This document shows positions 40,309-50,765 of a stretch of 64,000 bases of DNA, piece by piece (the stretch's first letter is position 1; every line of letters starts with the position of its first letter). The stretch is from positions 40,701,501 to 40,765,500 of the forward strand of contig NC_088915.1 of assembly GCF_963576675.1 (NCBI RefSeq), given 5' to 3'. The position numbers and the translations under genes are program-made. Source of the stretch: Euphorbia lathyris (lineage: Eukaryota; Streptophyta; Magnoliopsida; Malpighiales; Euphorbiaceae). The notes under the pieces were generated by a model. That model worked only from the letters and a program-made list of their open reading frames with translations, was not told the DNA's origin and did not search any database.

Positions 40309-42142
40309 TTTTCTTTATTTTATGTTTTCATGTTTTTATGTTTTTGTTTTTGTTTTTAATTTAAGACGTTTTTGGAATTAACGTCTGTTTAAGTCACGTA
40401 GAGGGCTGTGCAACCCCGCACTTGGTTTGTTTTGTACTTTATCTTTGTTTTTATTTTCCTTTTATGTTTATATATTAATATATTTACATTTCCAAGTTTA
40501 CGTTTCTGTGTTTTTGTATTTAGCTCATTTTCCGTACCATTTTAGACGTTTAATTTTCGTGTACCAAATAGATAAAATATGGTTCACGCAGAGCGTGCCT
40601 TTGGGCAAGCCCTCGTAAACCAGTCTCTGATTTAATAAAATGCTAGGATAATGGTTCACGCGGAGGGTACCCTTAGGCAAGCCCCGCGTGAACAAACCTC
40701 TGGAAGTCGTGACCATTTTTAAGGCATACCACGCGGAGTGTAGCTCAAACCAAGCCCCGCGTGGCGCCACTTAAAAACGTATATATTAAAAATCAGAGAA
40801 AAATAAAAACAAATTAAAAATAACAAAAAAAGCAATAAAACAAAAATAATTAAACTAAATGATTGGTTTAACAATTCATCTGACACGTCACCTCCCTCGG
40901 AAATAAACTAAAAGTTCCGTTGTTTGTCCTTAAAAGTTAAAAACGTTTAAATACAAAGGATCGGACTAATTAAGAAGTTGAAGTCTTGGTTTCAAAGCTA
41001 GAAAATTTATGCATAGTCGAGATTTGCACTTTATAAAAGCAACGAGTCCTAACCCACAAGTCATCTCCATAGTGAAATTTAGAAAGGCAATAAAAACGGG
41101 ATTTTTGAAAAATTTACGAGAACTTGAAAGTACACAATTAAACCCGAAATCAATATGAGGTGCTTTGAGCCTAAAAGAGTTCGCACGAGAACTATTTTTC
41201 TTCTTCACAACATTTTGAGGGCTATTGCTTCACTCAATTCATAGGATTTGCATTAAATACCGAGTTAAGTACGCTTGTTTTGGTAAAGAAGGCAATAGAT
41301 GATAAAACGAACCCACTTAGGCTAATTCTTTCTTAATTATTTTTCTTCGTTTTTCATATACCTTTAGGAAGCCCCCTCGAGCCTATTAACCAACTTCTTT
41401 GTTAAACACCCATTTAACACTTAACCCTTTTTCCTCTTGTCTGAATATCAAATAAAATCAAATGAATCGAAAAACCAGAAATAAGCAAAGCTTCTAGCAA
41501 GAAAGTACGAGTAATCTTTGAAATCGTTTTTGTGCCACTCTCGGATAAAAAGGAAGGAAAAATAAAAATCAAGCAAAAATAGAGAGTAAAATAGGCATTC
41601 TCAAGCTCCACTCGAGCAATTTCAGAACCCATCTTTCGTGTTTGGTAGAACAAATCAATAAAAAGATGCAATCATCAAAGTCGGTATTCGGACTCGAGTT
41701 CCTACAATTAACCTCTCACCACTAAACAAGCCCACCTACATTACAACCCCCCTCCGGGTTCGTTTTTAATATTGTCCGACCATAGTATAGATGGAAAAAC
41801 TCGAATGAACATGCAAACTCGGGATGAATTTGAGTAAGTACAAAGAAGAGCGTATAAACACCACCCCACCAAAAATTGAGTGCTAAGAGTGAAATACCTT
41901 ATGAGGTACAGTTAAGTTCTCAAAGGATAATCAATCCCTGTTAATATTGCCTATTAAGTTTGATCATGTAAATTTCGAATAAGTTATGGTCGCTCGTCCA
42001 CTTACGTAGGTGCTCATTAAAAACTTTTCATAAAACCTTGGTTTTGAAATCACGCACTTGGTTAAACCAACCGGAGGTTTGCTTCTTAATTGTCTCAATC
42101 CCTTGTCTTTCGACTTTCTTTACTAGAGGACAAGTAAAACTT
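40309..42142 (+). other. ATH-3 3' noncoding region with three more cassettes
   Basis: T-rich then AT-rich sequence with no ORF. CACGCGG-type cassettes lie at about 40576-40618, 40653-40692 and 40731-40764; all three pair a CACGC(G/A)GAG(C/G/T)GT half with an AAGCC(C/-)CGCGTG half. From 40780 to 42142 I see no further structure. Confidence 0.65.
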
Positions 42143-42158
42143 TAAAGTCCGAGGAGGT
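42143..42158 (+). other. ATH-3 polypurine tract
   Basis: AAAGTCCGAGGAGGT directly precedes LTR2. The ATH-5 PPT (GTGCGAGGAGGTT) is nearly the same. Confidence 0.85.
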
Positions 42159-43818
42159 TGATAGGGACATTTTGTCCCTATCTTTTAGCGTGATTTACGG
42201 TTTAATTTTGAGCCAATAATTAAGTTTAATTACAAAAATAAGTGTGTTTTCAAAGAAATAATAAAATAAAAAAAAACTTGTACTTTTAATAAATTTCCTT
42301 CACTTTCGATTAGTTTCAGAAAAATAAAACGTCAAGTAACTTCGGTGTTCGTAGTCATATTTTGCAGGTAAAGGATTATTTCACGAGCAAAGGAGGAATT
42401 AGGAATTTCGAGCCACGCTGGGCGTAAAACACTCCACGCGGGGCGTAACACAGTTCCCAGCAATCCACGACAGTCAACTTGTGCATTCCCACAAGGTCAA
42501 CACAGTCCACGGGGGATGTCAAGCAGAGAGCGCGAAGCGTGCAAGGTGTGAAACAGTGACAAAAGTTCTAGAGACTCAACTACGCGGAGCATCCCTTGAT
42601 CTACGCGGACCGTCCCCAGATTTACGCGGAGCGTAAAGGAGCAATGTTTCAATCCTGAGTCCTAGAGACTCAACCATGCGGGGCGTACCCTGGTCTACGC
42701 GTGGCGTGGTTGAGTCAACTCTCCTGAATCCAGTCCACGTGTACGAGAAACCATCAACGGAATGGGTAATTGCCAGACACGCAGGGCGTGCAATGTGAAA
42801 AATGCAACAACAATGTGAAATCATCCAAGAAGCTTCTGTATTTACGATTTTACCCCCGTATGTGTATAAATAAGAGTGATTAGCACTCATTTCATTCATT
42901 CAGATTTTGTATACCAAAACTCTACCATCTTGAGAGCTTGTACATTTATTCCGTCACTCCGTCGAAGTTCCGTCCATCCTCTTCCACCAAGCTCGAGAGT
43001 TCACTTCCAAGACCTACGAGACGGCCTTGAGTCTGGTTAGCTAGTTCCAAGGGTCGATTCTTCTTCCCTTCTTACTTGCTAATTAGCTTGCACTCTTCCT
43101 ATGTACTAGGCTTGGTTGTATTCCGCAATTACGCGTTCCACATTTATAATATATGATTTGCAATTTCCGTTTCTTTATACGTGTTGATATTTATTGCTTG
43201 TTTTGATATTCGTAATTGATTATTGTGGAGGGGGATGCGATTCCTAATACCTTTTGGGAGCCATATAGGAGTTGGCTTACCGGAATTGACACATCGGAAA
43301 CCGTAGGAATTGACAAGCCACGGAACTTACGGGCCCTAGTTTCTGATCCCTCATATTAGACATGCCTTTAGGAGGAACCACGTAGTCTAAGTACCTCACG
43401 GGTTGGTCGGTCGGTCTACACATAGTCGTCTTTGCAAGAGTAAATTATCATTTGTATATGTTCGGAATTATTGTTTATTATATTTTATAACTTATCACCA
43501 CCTGTCTCACTTCTTTAGAGTTTGAGTTATACAAATCTGTTTCACCATAGTTTAGAAGTAGTTTGTAGTTGTCACCCAAACCAAACTAAAGTATTCACCG
43601 CTTAGATAACGAATAGAACCGAGTAGTTTAATACTTGTGGTTATAAACCCGCGGATTCAATACCCGGTCTTAACCGGATTATTACTTGATATGACGGGGT
43701 ACACTTGCCCCTCCATAGTAGCATCTAGTAGAGTTAAAGCATGTAGAAAGACCTTAATCATAACACACACACACAACAACATATTCACACATTATACCGC
43801 TCTACCGATCTCGCATCA
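42159..43818 (+). repeat. ATH-3 3' LTR (1660 bp)
   Basis: TGATAGGGACATTTTG...CGATCTCGCATCA. The array spans 42412-42792 and keeps more intact CACGCGG/TACGCGG units than LTR1. The TATA box is at 42865-42872. The TSD TTTAC follows. Confidence 0.95.
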
Positions 43819-43823
43819 TTTAC

Positions 43824-44211
43824 TCGGAAGATGAAAACGATGTTCCGCAAAAATGAAAAATATGGAAATAAGCCCTTCCGAAAGTATGACAAAACCAAAG
43901 TTGAGTACAGTGATAACAAGGTCAGAAAAGAAACTTCAAAGCCTATCACTTGCTTTGAATGCCATCAACCTGGTCATATCAAGTCAAGTTGCCCCACTCT
44001 GAACAAAGAGAAAAGGAATGGGAAGAAAGCAATGGTGGCAACATGGAGCGACAATGATGAGTCATCATCCTTAGAAGCTGGTGCTGCTGAGACAACAAAC
44101 ATCTGTTTCATGGCTGATGAGATCGAAGAGTCGTGTGCCTCTAAAGTGCCCGAACCCTCGTATGCCTCAGAGAATGACGAGCAAGCTGCTGAGGTAATAT
44201 CTCTCCCTGTC
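43824..44211 (+). pseudogene. gag: SIRE-2 gag nucleocapsid segment
   Basis: Continues from 34660 across ATH-3 with MKTMFRKNEKYGNKPF, the zinc knuckle CFECHQPGHIKSSC and an acidic Ser-rich linker ending EQAAEVISLPV. It is very close to SIRE-1 gag at 16560-16951. It is cut at CTCCCTGTC (44211) by the ATH-4 LTR. Confidence 0.92.
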
Positions 44212-45361
44212 TGGTATGTTAGATATGGACTCTAGCAAGTGTACTAGGGTAGATGTAGTGCTGGTAAGACCAAGTGTGGTATTCCACAGGGATTGAAACT
44301 AGTTGGTTGAATATTTACCTTAAGTGTTAGAATTCAAAAGGTTGGTTGGTTTGACAATAACTAAGGATGAACAAATAAGAATAAGTGAAAGATAAAAAAA
44401 ATTAAACTAGACCGAGATAAACAAGCACAGACCTAGCACTACGCCTACGAACAACTGTATTTAGACTATTCCCTCTTAATGAAGTGAAACCATATTCCTG
44501 ATTTGGGTATCTTCCTCTTGTGTCATTAAGGTCTGGTGTCCCATTTCCTAAGATTCTAAGCAAGTAAAATCAACCAAGTGTCCTTGTGTTGATATACAAG
44601 CAAGCATTAAGCACCAGAAAGCATTCATAAATGAAACCCAAATATATGGTTGTTTTCGTATCCGTCCACTACAATATAAGCCAAATAGTTATTTCTATTA
44701 CGTCGGAGCACCATCGTGCCATCTTCAGTAATTAGCATATAGATTGGATCCTAATCTATTCTTTAAGCACACTATTGACAATCATTCATGGATGGAAACA
44801 CTTCATTAATCAAAAAGAGTTACTTACAGTCGCCGTTTAATGGCTGGCTAGGCCTGCAAAAGGAATTACTCACTCACTTCCATAAGTGAACAGATTGTTC
44901 TCCCCAAAATCATTCTTCCGACAATAAACATAAAAACAGAGAATAAAGATGAAGGTGGCGGAAAATGAGGCGCCCCTTTCATAAAACTACTACAGTATTT
45001 ATAGGTCCAAAACAAACCCTAAAACAAAAGGGTAAAAAGTACTAAAGGTAAATACAAAGAAAGGACAAACAAACAATCTCCCTACACTTGGCACAAGATG
45101 GAAGTTGTCTTGCTTTCCACGTTTTTGCTCTCTTTCTCTCTCCTTTAGCTTGCTCGACCCGCGCGTTTATCCGTTCCTTCCAGGTTGACCTATTAATGCC
45201 GTTGTTTATGCTATTATGTTCTTCTTGTAGCTTGTTCATGAGGAATCCTACTTAAACTGTTATTTCTGCCTGTTTCTTCCATTTCTAGTTGAAAACTATA
45301 ACTTTGAAGCTCTTTTCCATGAATGTTCAGCCTCTTAAACTTGCTCATTTTACTCGTATCA
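44212..45361 (-). repeat. ATH-4 3' LTR (1150 bp)
   Basis: On the plus strand TGGTATGTTAGATATGG...ACTCGTATCA. It is closely similar to the ATH-2 5' LTR along its length. The minus-strand TATA box is at 44996-45003. Confidence 0.94.
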
Positions 45362-45380
45362 AATTACCCCCAACTTGAAC
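45362..45380 (-). other. ATH-4 polypurine tract
   Basis: The minus strand reads GTTCAAGTTGGGGGTAATT immediately before the LTR. Confidence 0.85.
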
Positions 45381-46618
45381 TCTTGCTTGTCCTCAAGCAA
45401 CACATCAAAAATAAAGGTGAAGGAATAGGCATTGACTGCATAAGTAAAAATAGATAAGTCGATGCACGATAAAGTTTTTAATAGAAGTGATACATTTCAT
45501 AGCGGGGAGTTTAGGTTGCCTTCAACTATTGAGTGGATTCCCTGATCTAATAGTGATCACTTGCAAGTGCTTATGTTGTTTCGCTCAGTGCTCACAGTGT
45601 TTGCTCTCAAATTGGGTTGTTTAAGTTTCTCGACAGCAATGCATGTATATGAATAAGTTTAGACTTTGCCTTTCTGTCTAACAGAGAATTCAAACTTTCC
45701 TAGACAGAATCAGAATCATTAAGGGAGGTTTAGGTGTTTGGTTGGATATAAATGTTTGGCCGGCATAGGTACTTTCAAAACTCCTGTTTGATTTTCTTTT
45801 GATTATTTTCAGAGGGGATGAGTATTCTTCCTTTTTAGATTTTTTCATAGATTGTAAGGATTTTGGATTGAGTCCCCTTTTGTTTTGATATTTCTCGGAA
45901 CAGGGCTTTTCGATATTCGCTTCTTGTTACATGTGATTCCAGCCATAGGGTTAGGATTTTGGTGTTTGGTGATGTATATTTGAATGTGGGAACAGGTGTT
46001 TGGCAGTGAGTGGTTGGGAATGCTCATCTTCTTGGTCAAAAATCGTTTTATCCTACTGAAAGGCAGACAAGGCAAAATCTAACCTACCTAAAACATGCAA
46101 AGCGCACTCCAATAAAATTATTGCATGATTTGGGCACAAGTCACACTGGTTGTTTGCACTTGTTCAGTAATCAATATGTTCAGGGAGTCCACATGCAAAA
46201 TGATTAACCTAAAACTTCTCACTATCGCTTATCACAACAATTAAAAAATTATGTGCATGGCAACTTAGCTATTAAAACTTATTCAACCAATTCCTAATGA
46301 AAATGAATGGATGGATGGATGAAAGGCGGGTGCTGCGCACAAGGTGGTGATTGTGATGTGCTTTGATATTATGGAGGTTGAGGTTAATGTGATGCACGGG
46401 ACAATAGATCAGAGGGGTGAGAAAATTATACGAACAGCTAGTTAGATGCTAAGACATTGTTCCCCTACCCCCAACTTAACCAAAACATTGTCCTCAATGT
46501 AAGACAAATGGGTAGGAAAAATAGAGACCAATAGATCGTGCAATAAACAACAGCAGCATCAAGAAAAACAAAGGATAAAGAGAAAGAGAGAGAGATACAT
46601 TTACACGGTTGGAGACTA
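45381..46618. other. ATH-4 3' untranslated region
   Basis: Between the env-like stop and the PPT. I see a short GGAT repeat (GGATGGATGGATG near 46308-46320) and no gene. The open frame at 45845-46075 on the minus strand has no recognisable content. Confidence 0.5.
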
Positions 46619-47554
46619 GGAGGACTTAGCCTCCTCATCAGCATTGGGTTTTATTGTGGTTGGTGTGATTCCTTCTTCCATAATCTCATTGTTCTTGACG
46701 GGCCTCTTTTGTGACTCATCTAAAACATTTGGTTTTGCGGCAGTGTTACTATTTCCTTCGAGAATAGCTATTCTGGCACACAGGATTTCCACTTCTTGTT
46801 CGTACGAGTTGATTCTTTGTTCCATGTCTCTCATGTTGATAAGGATGGTTTCCATACTCATTCTTGCTGCAATACGGAAGATCTTGTCATCATCAACACT
46901 TGGGGTGGTCTCCGGGAATGCACGAAGGGGTGTGACATGAATAGGTTGGGGCATTCCATCCTCCAATCTTCATCTCTTTGATGGACCAAGTGTGTCCTTG
47001 TCTTTCTTCTTGAGTTGCTCAGCCTCTCTCCACAGATACCAAACACCCTTAATGTCGCAGCAAATTTCGATACGCTTCATCACCTGCAAGTTTAAAGGTT
47101 CCATAACGGGACCTATTGTTAGTGTGGTAACCTTTGGGTCAAAGAACCCAAGATTTTAAGCAATGGTCGTGATGAATGGTCCACAGTAGAGGCCAGCGAC
47201 ATTTTTCTTTTGTTGCAGTGAGGCTATGTACTCAGCAAAATAATACCCAACGTTCAATGGCTTTTGGTCCAGCAAACATGTCAGGGCGAACAGGTCAGCA
47301 GATGGAACAGTGGCTTGATGAACCCTGCCAAATAGTGAACCAGCAAGTAAGCGATGCAAATATTTCAAGGCATAACTCTCGATACCTGAGGCTTTTGATG
47401 AACTTGGGTTATAGTCTGTGTGGCTAGTGATGGAGTGCCAGAAGGCGTTATCATCAAATTCTTGAGGAATTTCTCTATAGGCCGAGAGGTAGGGTTCTTC
47501 TTCCAGTATGGTCTGATCGACCAGACCGAGAAAGATGTTCATCTTGTTCACTGA
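46619..47554 (-). pseudogene. ATH-4 env-like ORF, C-terminal part
   Basis: The N-terminal side of this piece has MNIFLGLVDQTILEEE, FDDNAFWHSITSHTDY, KYLHRLLAGSLFGRVH, DLFALTCLLDQKPLNVGYYF and GLYCGPFITTIA. This is the core of the Athila ORF1 / putative plant transposon protein family. A stop at 47154-47156 follows, then GVWYLWREAEQLKKKD, a TGA near 46970, and a C-terminal coiled-coil segment (MRDMEQRINSYEQEVE) ending at 46619. ATH-5 separates it from the N terminus at 57088-57471. Confidence 0.82.
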
Positions 47555-48506
47555 GCAGTTGATGCGTCCTCGGTGAAGACTCACTAAGGGATAAGTGTAC
47601 CCTGTCGTTATCAAGTAATAAATTTCTGGTTTAAGTCCAGGTTATCGTCCACAGGATTTATTTCTGCAAGTACCGAGCTACTCGATCTCGGATGTTATCT
47701 AGGCTTAGGGGGTTTTGAGTTTGTTTGTTTTAATTAATCTACTCCTAGGTTGAATTCTGCTAATCCTAGCTAAGTTATCTAATTCTAACTAAGTTATCTA
47801 ATTCTAGCTAAGTTATTCTACGCCTAACTAAGTTACTCTACCCCTAATTGATCTTTCATTAATGAAACTATTCGAAGGAACATGGTATGAACGATAATAA
47901 TAAAGATAGATTATCAAGTCTATTGAATAAAAACCTAATCTGAGTCACTTGTATTCAAGGCGATTAACCCTACTTACCCTCCTGAGGTTCCTAGCGCGTG
48001 ATTCCCTAAGGCCGAAACTAGGTCTAAGGCTCAGTAAATTGGCGCTTAATCAACTAAGAGGTCGTCAATCTCCTAGGCTCTAACTAGGTCAGATTCAGCT
48101 CGCAATATGTGCCTACTAGATTTTGGGGCTTTTGAATGAGTTAAACCAATTGAATAAAGCGTAAGACAGAGATTAGACAAATAATCATAGAGCAAAACAA
48201 GAGCTAAATTATTATTAAAGGCGAAGATAATTGTCACAAGATACAATAAGTCAAGTTCGGCAACTGTATCAAAGAGTACAAACATGGAAAGATAAAAGGA
48301 GATACAAAAATCCCTTTCAGGGAACCTGTTTACTCTGCAGCCGGCGACTTGATCTTAAGGACGGACCTTGATAATTCCTCGAGAAAAAGCTTTGAAGGAG
48401 CTTCAATGGAGGTTGAGGAAGATGGAGAAGATGGAGAGGAATTACAAGGGGAAAGCTAAAATAATTTACAAAAACGAAAGATATCTAATTTACAATGGAA
48501 AAATCC

Positions 48507-48514
48507 TATTTATA
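48507..48514 (-). promoter_or_regulatory. TATA box of the ATH-5 3' LTR
   Basis: TATAAATA on the minus strand within GCGTCTATAAATAGGA, about 118 bp downstream (in sense) of the array. The 5' LTR equivalent is at 56378-56385. Confidence 0.75.
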
Positions 48515-48631
48515 GACGCGTCTCGGGCCTCGTTTTGACCTATTTTCGTGTCCTTGTTGGTGTAGGAAGACGTGGGGCCGAACGTGGCTTCGTGGGGGTG
48601 GAATTGGTCTTTTTGACCAATTCCCGCAGGG

Positions 48632-48797
48632 CTGCTCGCCGAGCAGGGAAGGCTGCTCGGCGAGCAGGGCTGCTCGCGCCGAGCAGCCCCCTGCTCGGCG
48701 AGCAGGCGCCTGGCGCCCTGCTCGGCGAGCAGGCCGGCGAGCAGGCATGGCCTGCTCGGCGAGCAGAAATGGCCCGTGGGGCCCTGCTCACCGAGCA
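48632..48797. repeat. ATH-5 near-palindrome array, 3' LTR copy
   Basis: Seven units of CTGCTCG-N-CGAGCAG (15 bp, 7-bp arms): 48632-48646, 48653-48667, 48670-48686 (longer centre), 48691-48705, 48718-48732, 48752-48766 and a decayed one at 48784-48797. A half unit lies at about 48735-48743. The block is over 65% G+C in an AT-rich LTR. Confidence 0.92.
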
Positions 48798-49199
48798 TTT
48801 TCGCCCAAAGCGTGCTCGATTCATGCCGAGTGACTTCTATGCCCTTTTTCGTCAGAACTTACACCTGCACACGCATAAAAACTCCAGAAAACATTAGTCC
48901 AAAAGCCAAATTGATCCGTCAATCGCCTATTTTGAGCAAACGCTTCGTTTGGTGCGACTTTTGACAGACCAATTAGCTTCAAAAGATAACGGAATTCTAC
49001 TATGCATGCTATTTCGGCCGTATTTGCCTAAATTGATCATAAAATGAGCCTAAACGATGAAAAGTAAATAGAACGTTTCCAATTCCTAACTAACTCACAC
49101 AAAAGCATTTAAATGCGAGAATTGCTCGCTTATTAACCAAATAACTCTAAAACCCGTCCTAAAACCGTACCCAAAGATAGGGTTTTTTGACCCCTATCA

Positions 49200-49215
49200 A
49201 ACCTCCTCGCACTTA
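49200..49215 (-). other. ATH-5 polypurine tract
   Basis: The minus strand reads AAGTGCGAGGAGGTT directly before the 3' LTR. Confidence 0.85.
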
Positions 49216-50765
49216 AAACTTTACTTGTCCCCAAGTAAACTAAAAAAACTAAACCCGCAATCACAAGCAAGCTAGAAAACCTCCCGGTTTGACTAGGTGC
49301 TTGACACAATTTCGAGCATCTGTAATTACATGCATTCGGAAATACAAAGTAGAGACACGATATCAAAAAGCCGCATTTCAATTATCATAGGTCATAGTTT
49401 TAAGCAAAAGGACACATGTTCAATTAAACGAGCTTGAGGGGATCGCTAAGTAAAACACCTCACCATAGGTAGTTCACTCATTTCACACAATTTTGGTGGC
49501 TAAAGTGTTTACTCTCGGCTTATGTTCTTGCTTAGGATTACGTTGATTTTGCACGTTCATCCGCGTTCCTCTACTATGCTATATGATTCCGATGATATCA
49601 AAAACAGCCTCTAATCGGGGTTGTAATGTGGTTAGAGGGTTAAAGGTACAACAAGGGTTAATAGTTCTAGCGCTACAAAAACTAAGTTTAAATGGCTTTA
49701 GCAAATATGACGTGACTGAGCTTTTTATTCATCCCTTATTATTTTCTTTTTGGGATGTTTTCTTGAGACGTTTTTTATTTTTAAGAACTGGGGAATGAAG
49801 TTCTTCCCTTTTGTTCGTCTCTTTTCTTTTCTTTTTCTTTCTTTTTTTCTGTTTTTTTCTGTTTTTCTCTTTTTTTTTTTTGGGATAGTGATGCTCATTC
49901 ACTTCTTAGCCTTTTGGCTTGCTACTGTAATGCCATAAACAAAGATAGAGCGCTAGAAGAAAACAAAGGCTCAATTCGAGCTTTGCAAAAACAAAGGTTA
50001 AATAGCGAACCAAGTTGTGGTTTGCAAAAACAGGTTAGAACAAAAGAAAAATCTACAACTACAAAAATGTCGGCTCAAAGGGGCTTCCTAGAGTGGATGA
50101 AAAAGAAAAAAAATAAGGTAAAGAAAAAGGGTTAATTCTAATGAGGCTGATTCATTGTTTATCATCTCAAATCATTGCATGTAGGTTCAACACAGTATTA
50201 GGTGCAAAATCTGTAATCTTCCACAAGTCAAAGCATTCACACAAAAATGTCAAGAAAAAGAGCTTTTTGATGTTCGCTCTTAGGCTCAAATTCAGCTCAC
50301 AATTCTTTGGGTTTCAATTTTGTGTTTACTAGTTTTCCCCAAACTCAAGTTTAATATTACATGCCTTCAATTCTTAAGTTATCTACCTAAGTAATGATTT
50401 TAGCATTTCTTCAAAAGTAGGGTCTAAATGCAACTGTAGCTCATGCTTTTACAGATACAAGAGTTGTGTCCTACGCCTAAACTAGTTGTCATGCAATTTT
50501 AGATTCGGTTCTCAGCCCTCAAAGACAAATAACGAAGTTTAGATTCGAAGGAGGTTCACGGCTTTAGGTCCTAAACATGCAAAAACATAAACAAAACCTA
50601 AAAACGCTAAACTAAACTAGACACGACGCAACAAAAATTTAAAATTTATACAATTTTTGTAAGTTTGTCTACCCCCCCTCCTCACACTAAAATATGCAAT
50701 AAGTTCCAACATTGCATCACAAATCATGAAGTACGAGTGTAAAGAGTTAGGGTGGAGAAGACAAC
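49216..50765. other. ATH-5 region between pol and PPT, no env-like ORF
   Basis: About 1.55 kb where ATH-3 and ATH-4 carry the env-like ORF. I find no env-like sequence. A 60-bp pyrimidine run (C/T with few interruptions) lies at 49819-49881, so the sense strand has a long internal polypurine tract there. The rest is ordinary AT-rich sequence. Confidence 0.6.

Larger units (their letters stand above)
34661..43818 (+). mobile_element. ATH-3: pol-less Athila-type element (TSD TTTAC)
   Basis: LTRs are at 34661-36343 and 42159-43818, with TSD TTTAC at 34656-34660 and 43819-43823. A tRNA-Asp PBS follows LTR1 and a PPT (GTCCGAGGAGGT) precedes LTR2. The interior has gag (36500 to about 38030), an Athila env-like ORF (39071-40308) and long noncoding stretches. 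No protease, RT, RNase H or integrase motif is visible. It is 9.2 kb and non-autonomous. Arrays of CACGCGG(A/G)GCGTG-type near-palindromes occur in both LTRs and in the interior. Confidence 0.94.
33556..44211 (+). mobile_element. SIRE-2: Sirevirus-type element, gag end only, carrying ATH-3
   Basis: Plus orientation: LTR fragment, PBS, gag to 34660, ATH-3, gag to 44211, then ATH-4. The rest (pol and beyond) presumably lies past the right window edge on the far side of ATH-4. It is a different copy from SIRE-1, with several amino-acid differences in gag, although the two share the same family. Confidence 0.88.
47560..49199 (-). repeat. ATH-5 3' LTR (1640 bp)
   Basis: On the plus strand TGATGCGTCCTCGG...GACCCCTATCA. 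It contains short TAAGTTA(T/C)TCTA-type tandem repeats (47755-47850), a minus-strand TATA box (48507-48514) and the GC-rich near-palindrome array (48632-48797). The 12-bp length difference from LTR2 comes from the array. Confidence 0.96.

Noticed and set aside
48490..48897. Several overlapping Ala/Arg/Gly-rich ORFs across the ATH-5 LTR array (also 56361-56780)
   Set aside because: They are produced on both strands by the GC-rich palindromic repeat, which lacks stop codons. They have no conserved protein features and lie upstream of the LTR TATA box.
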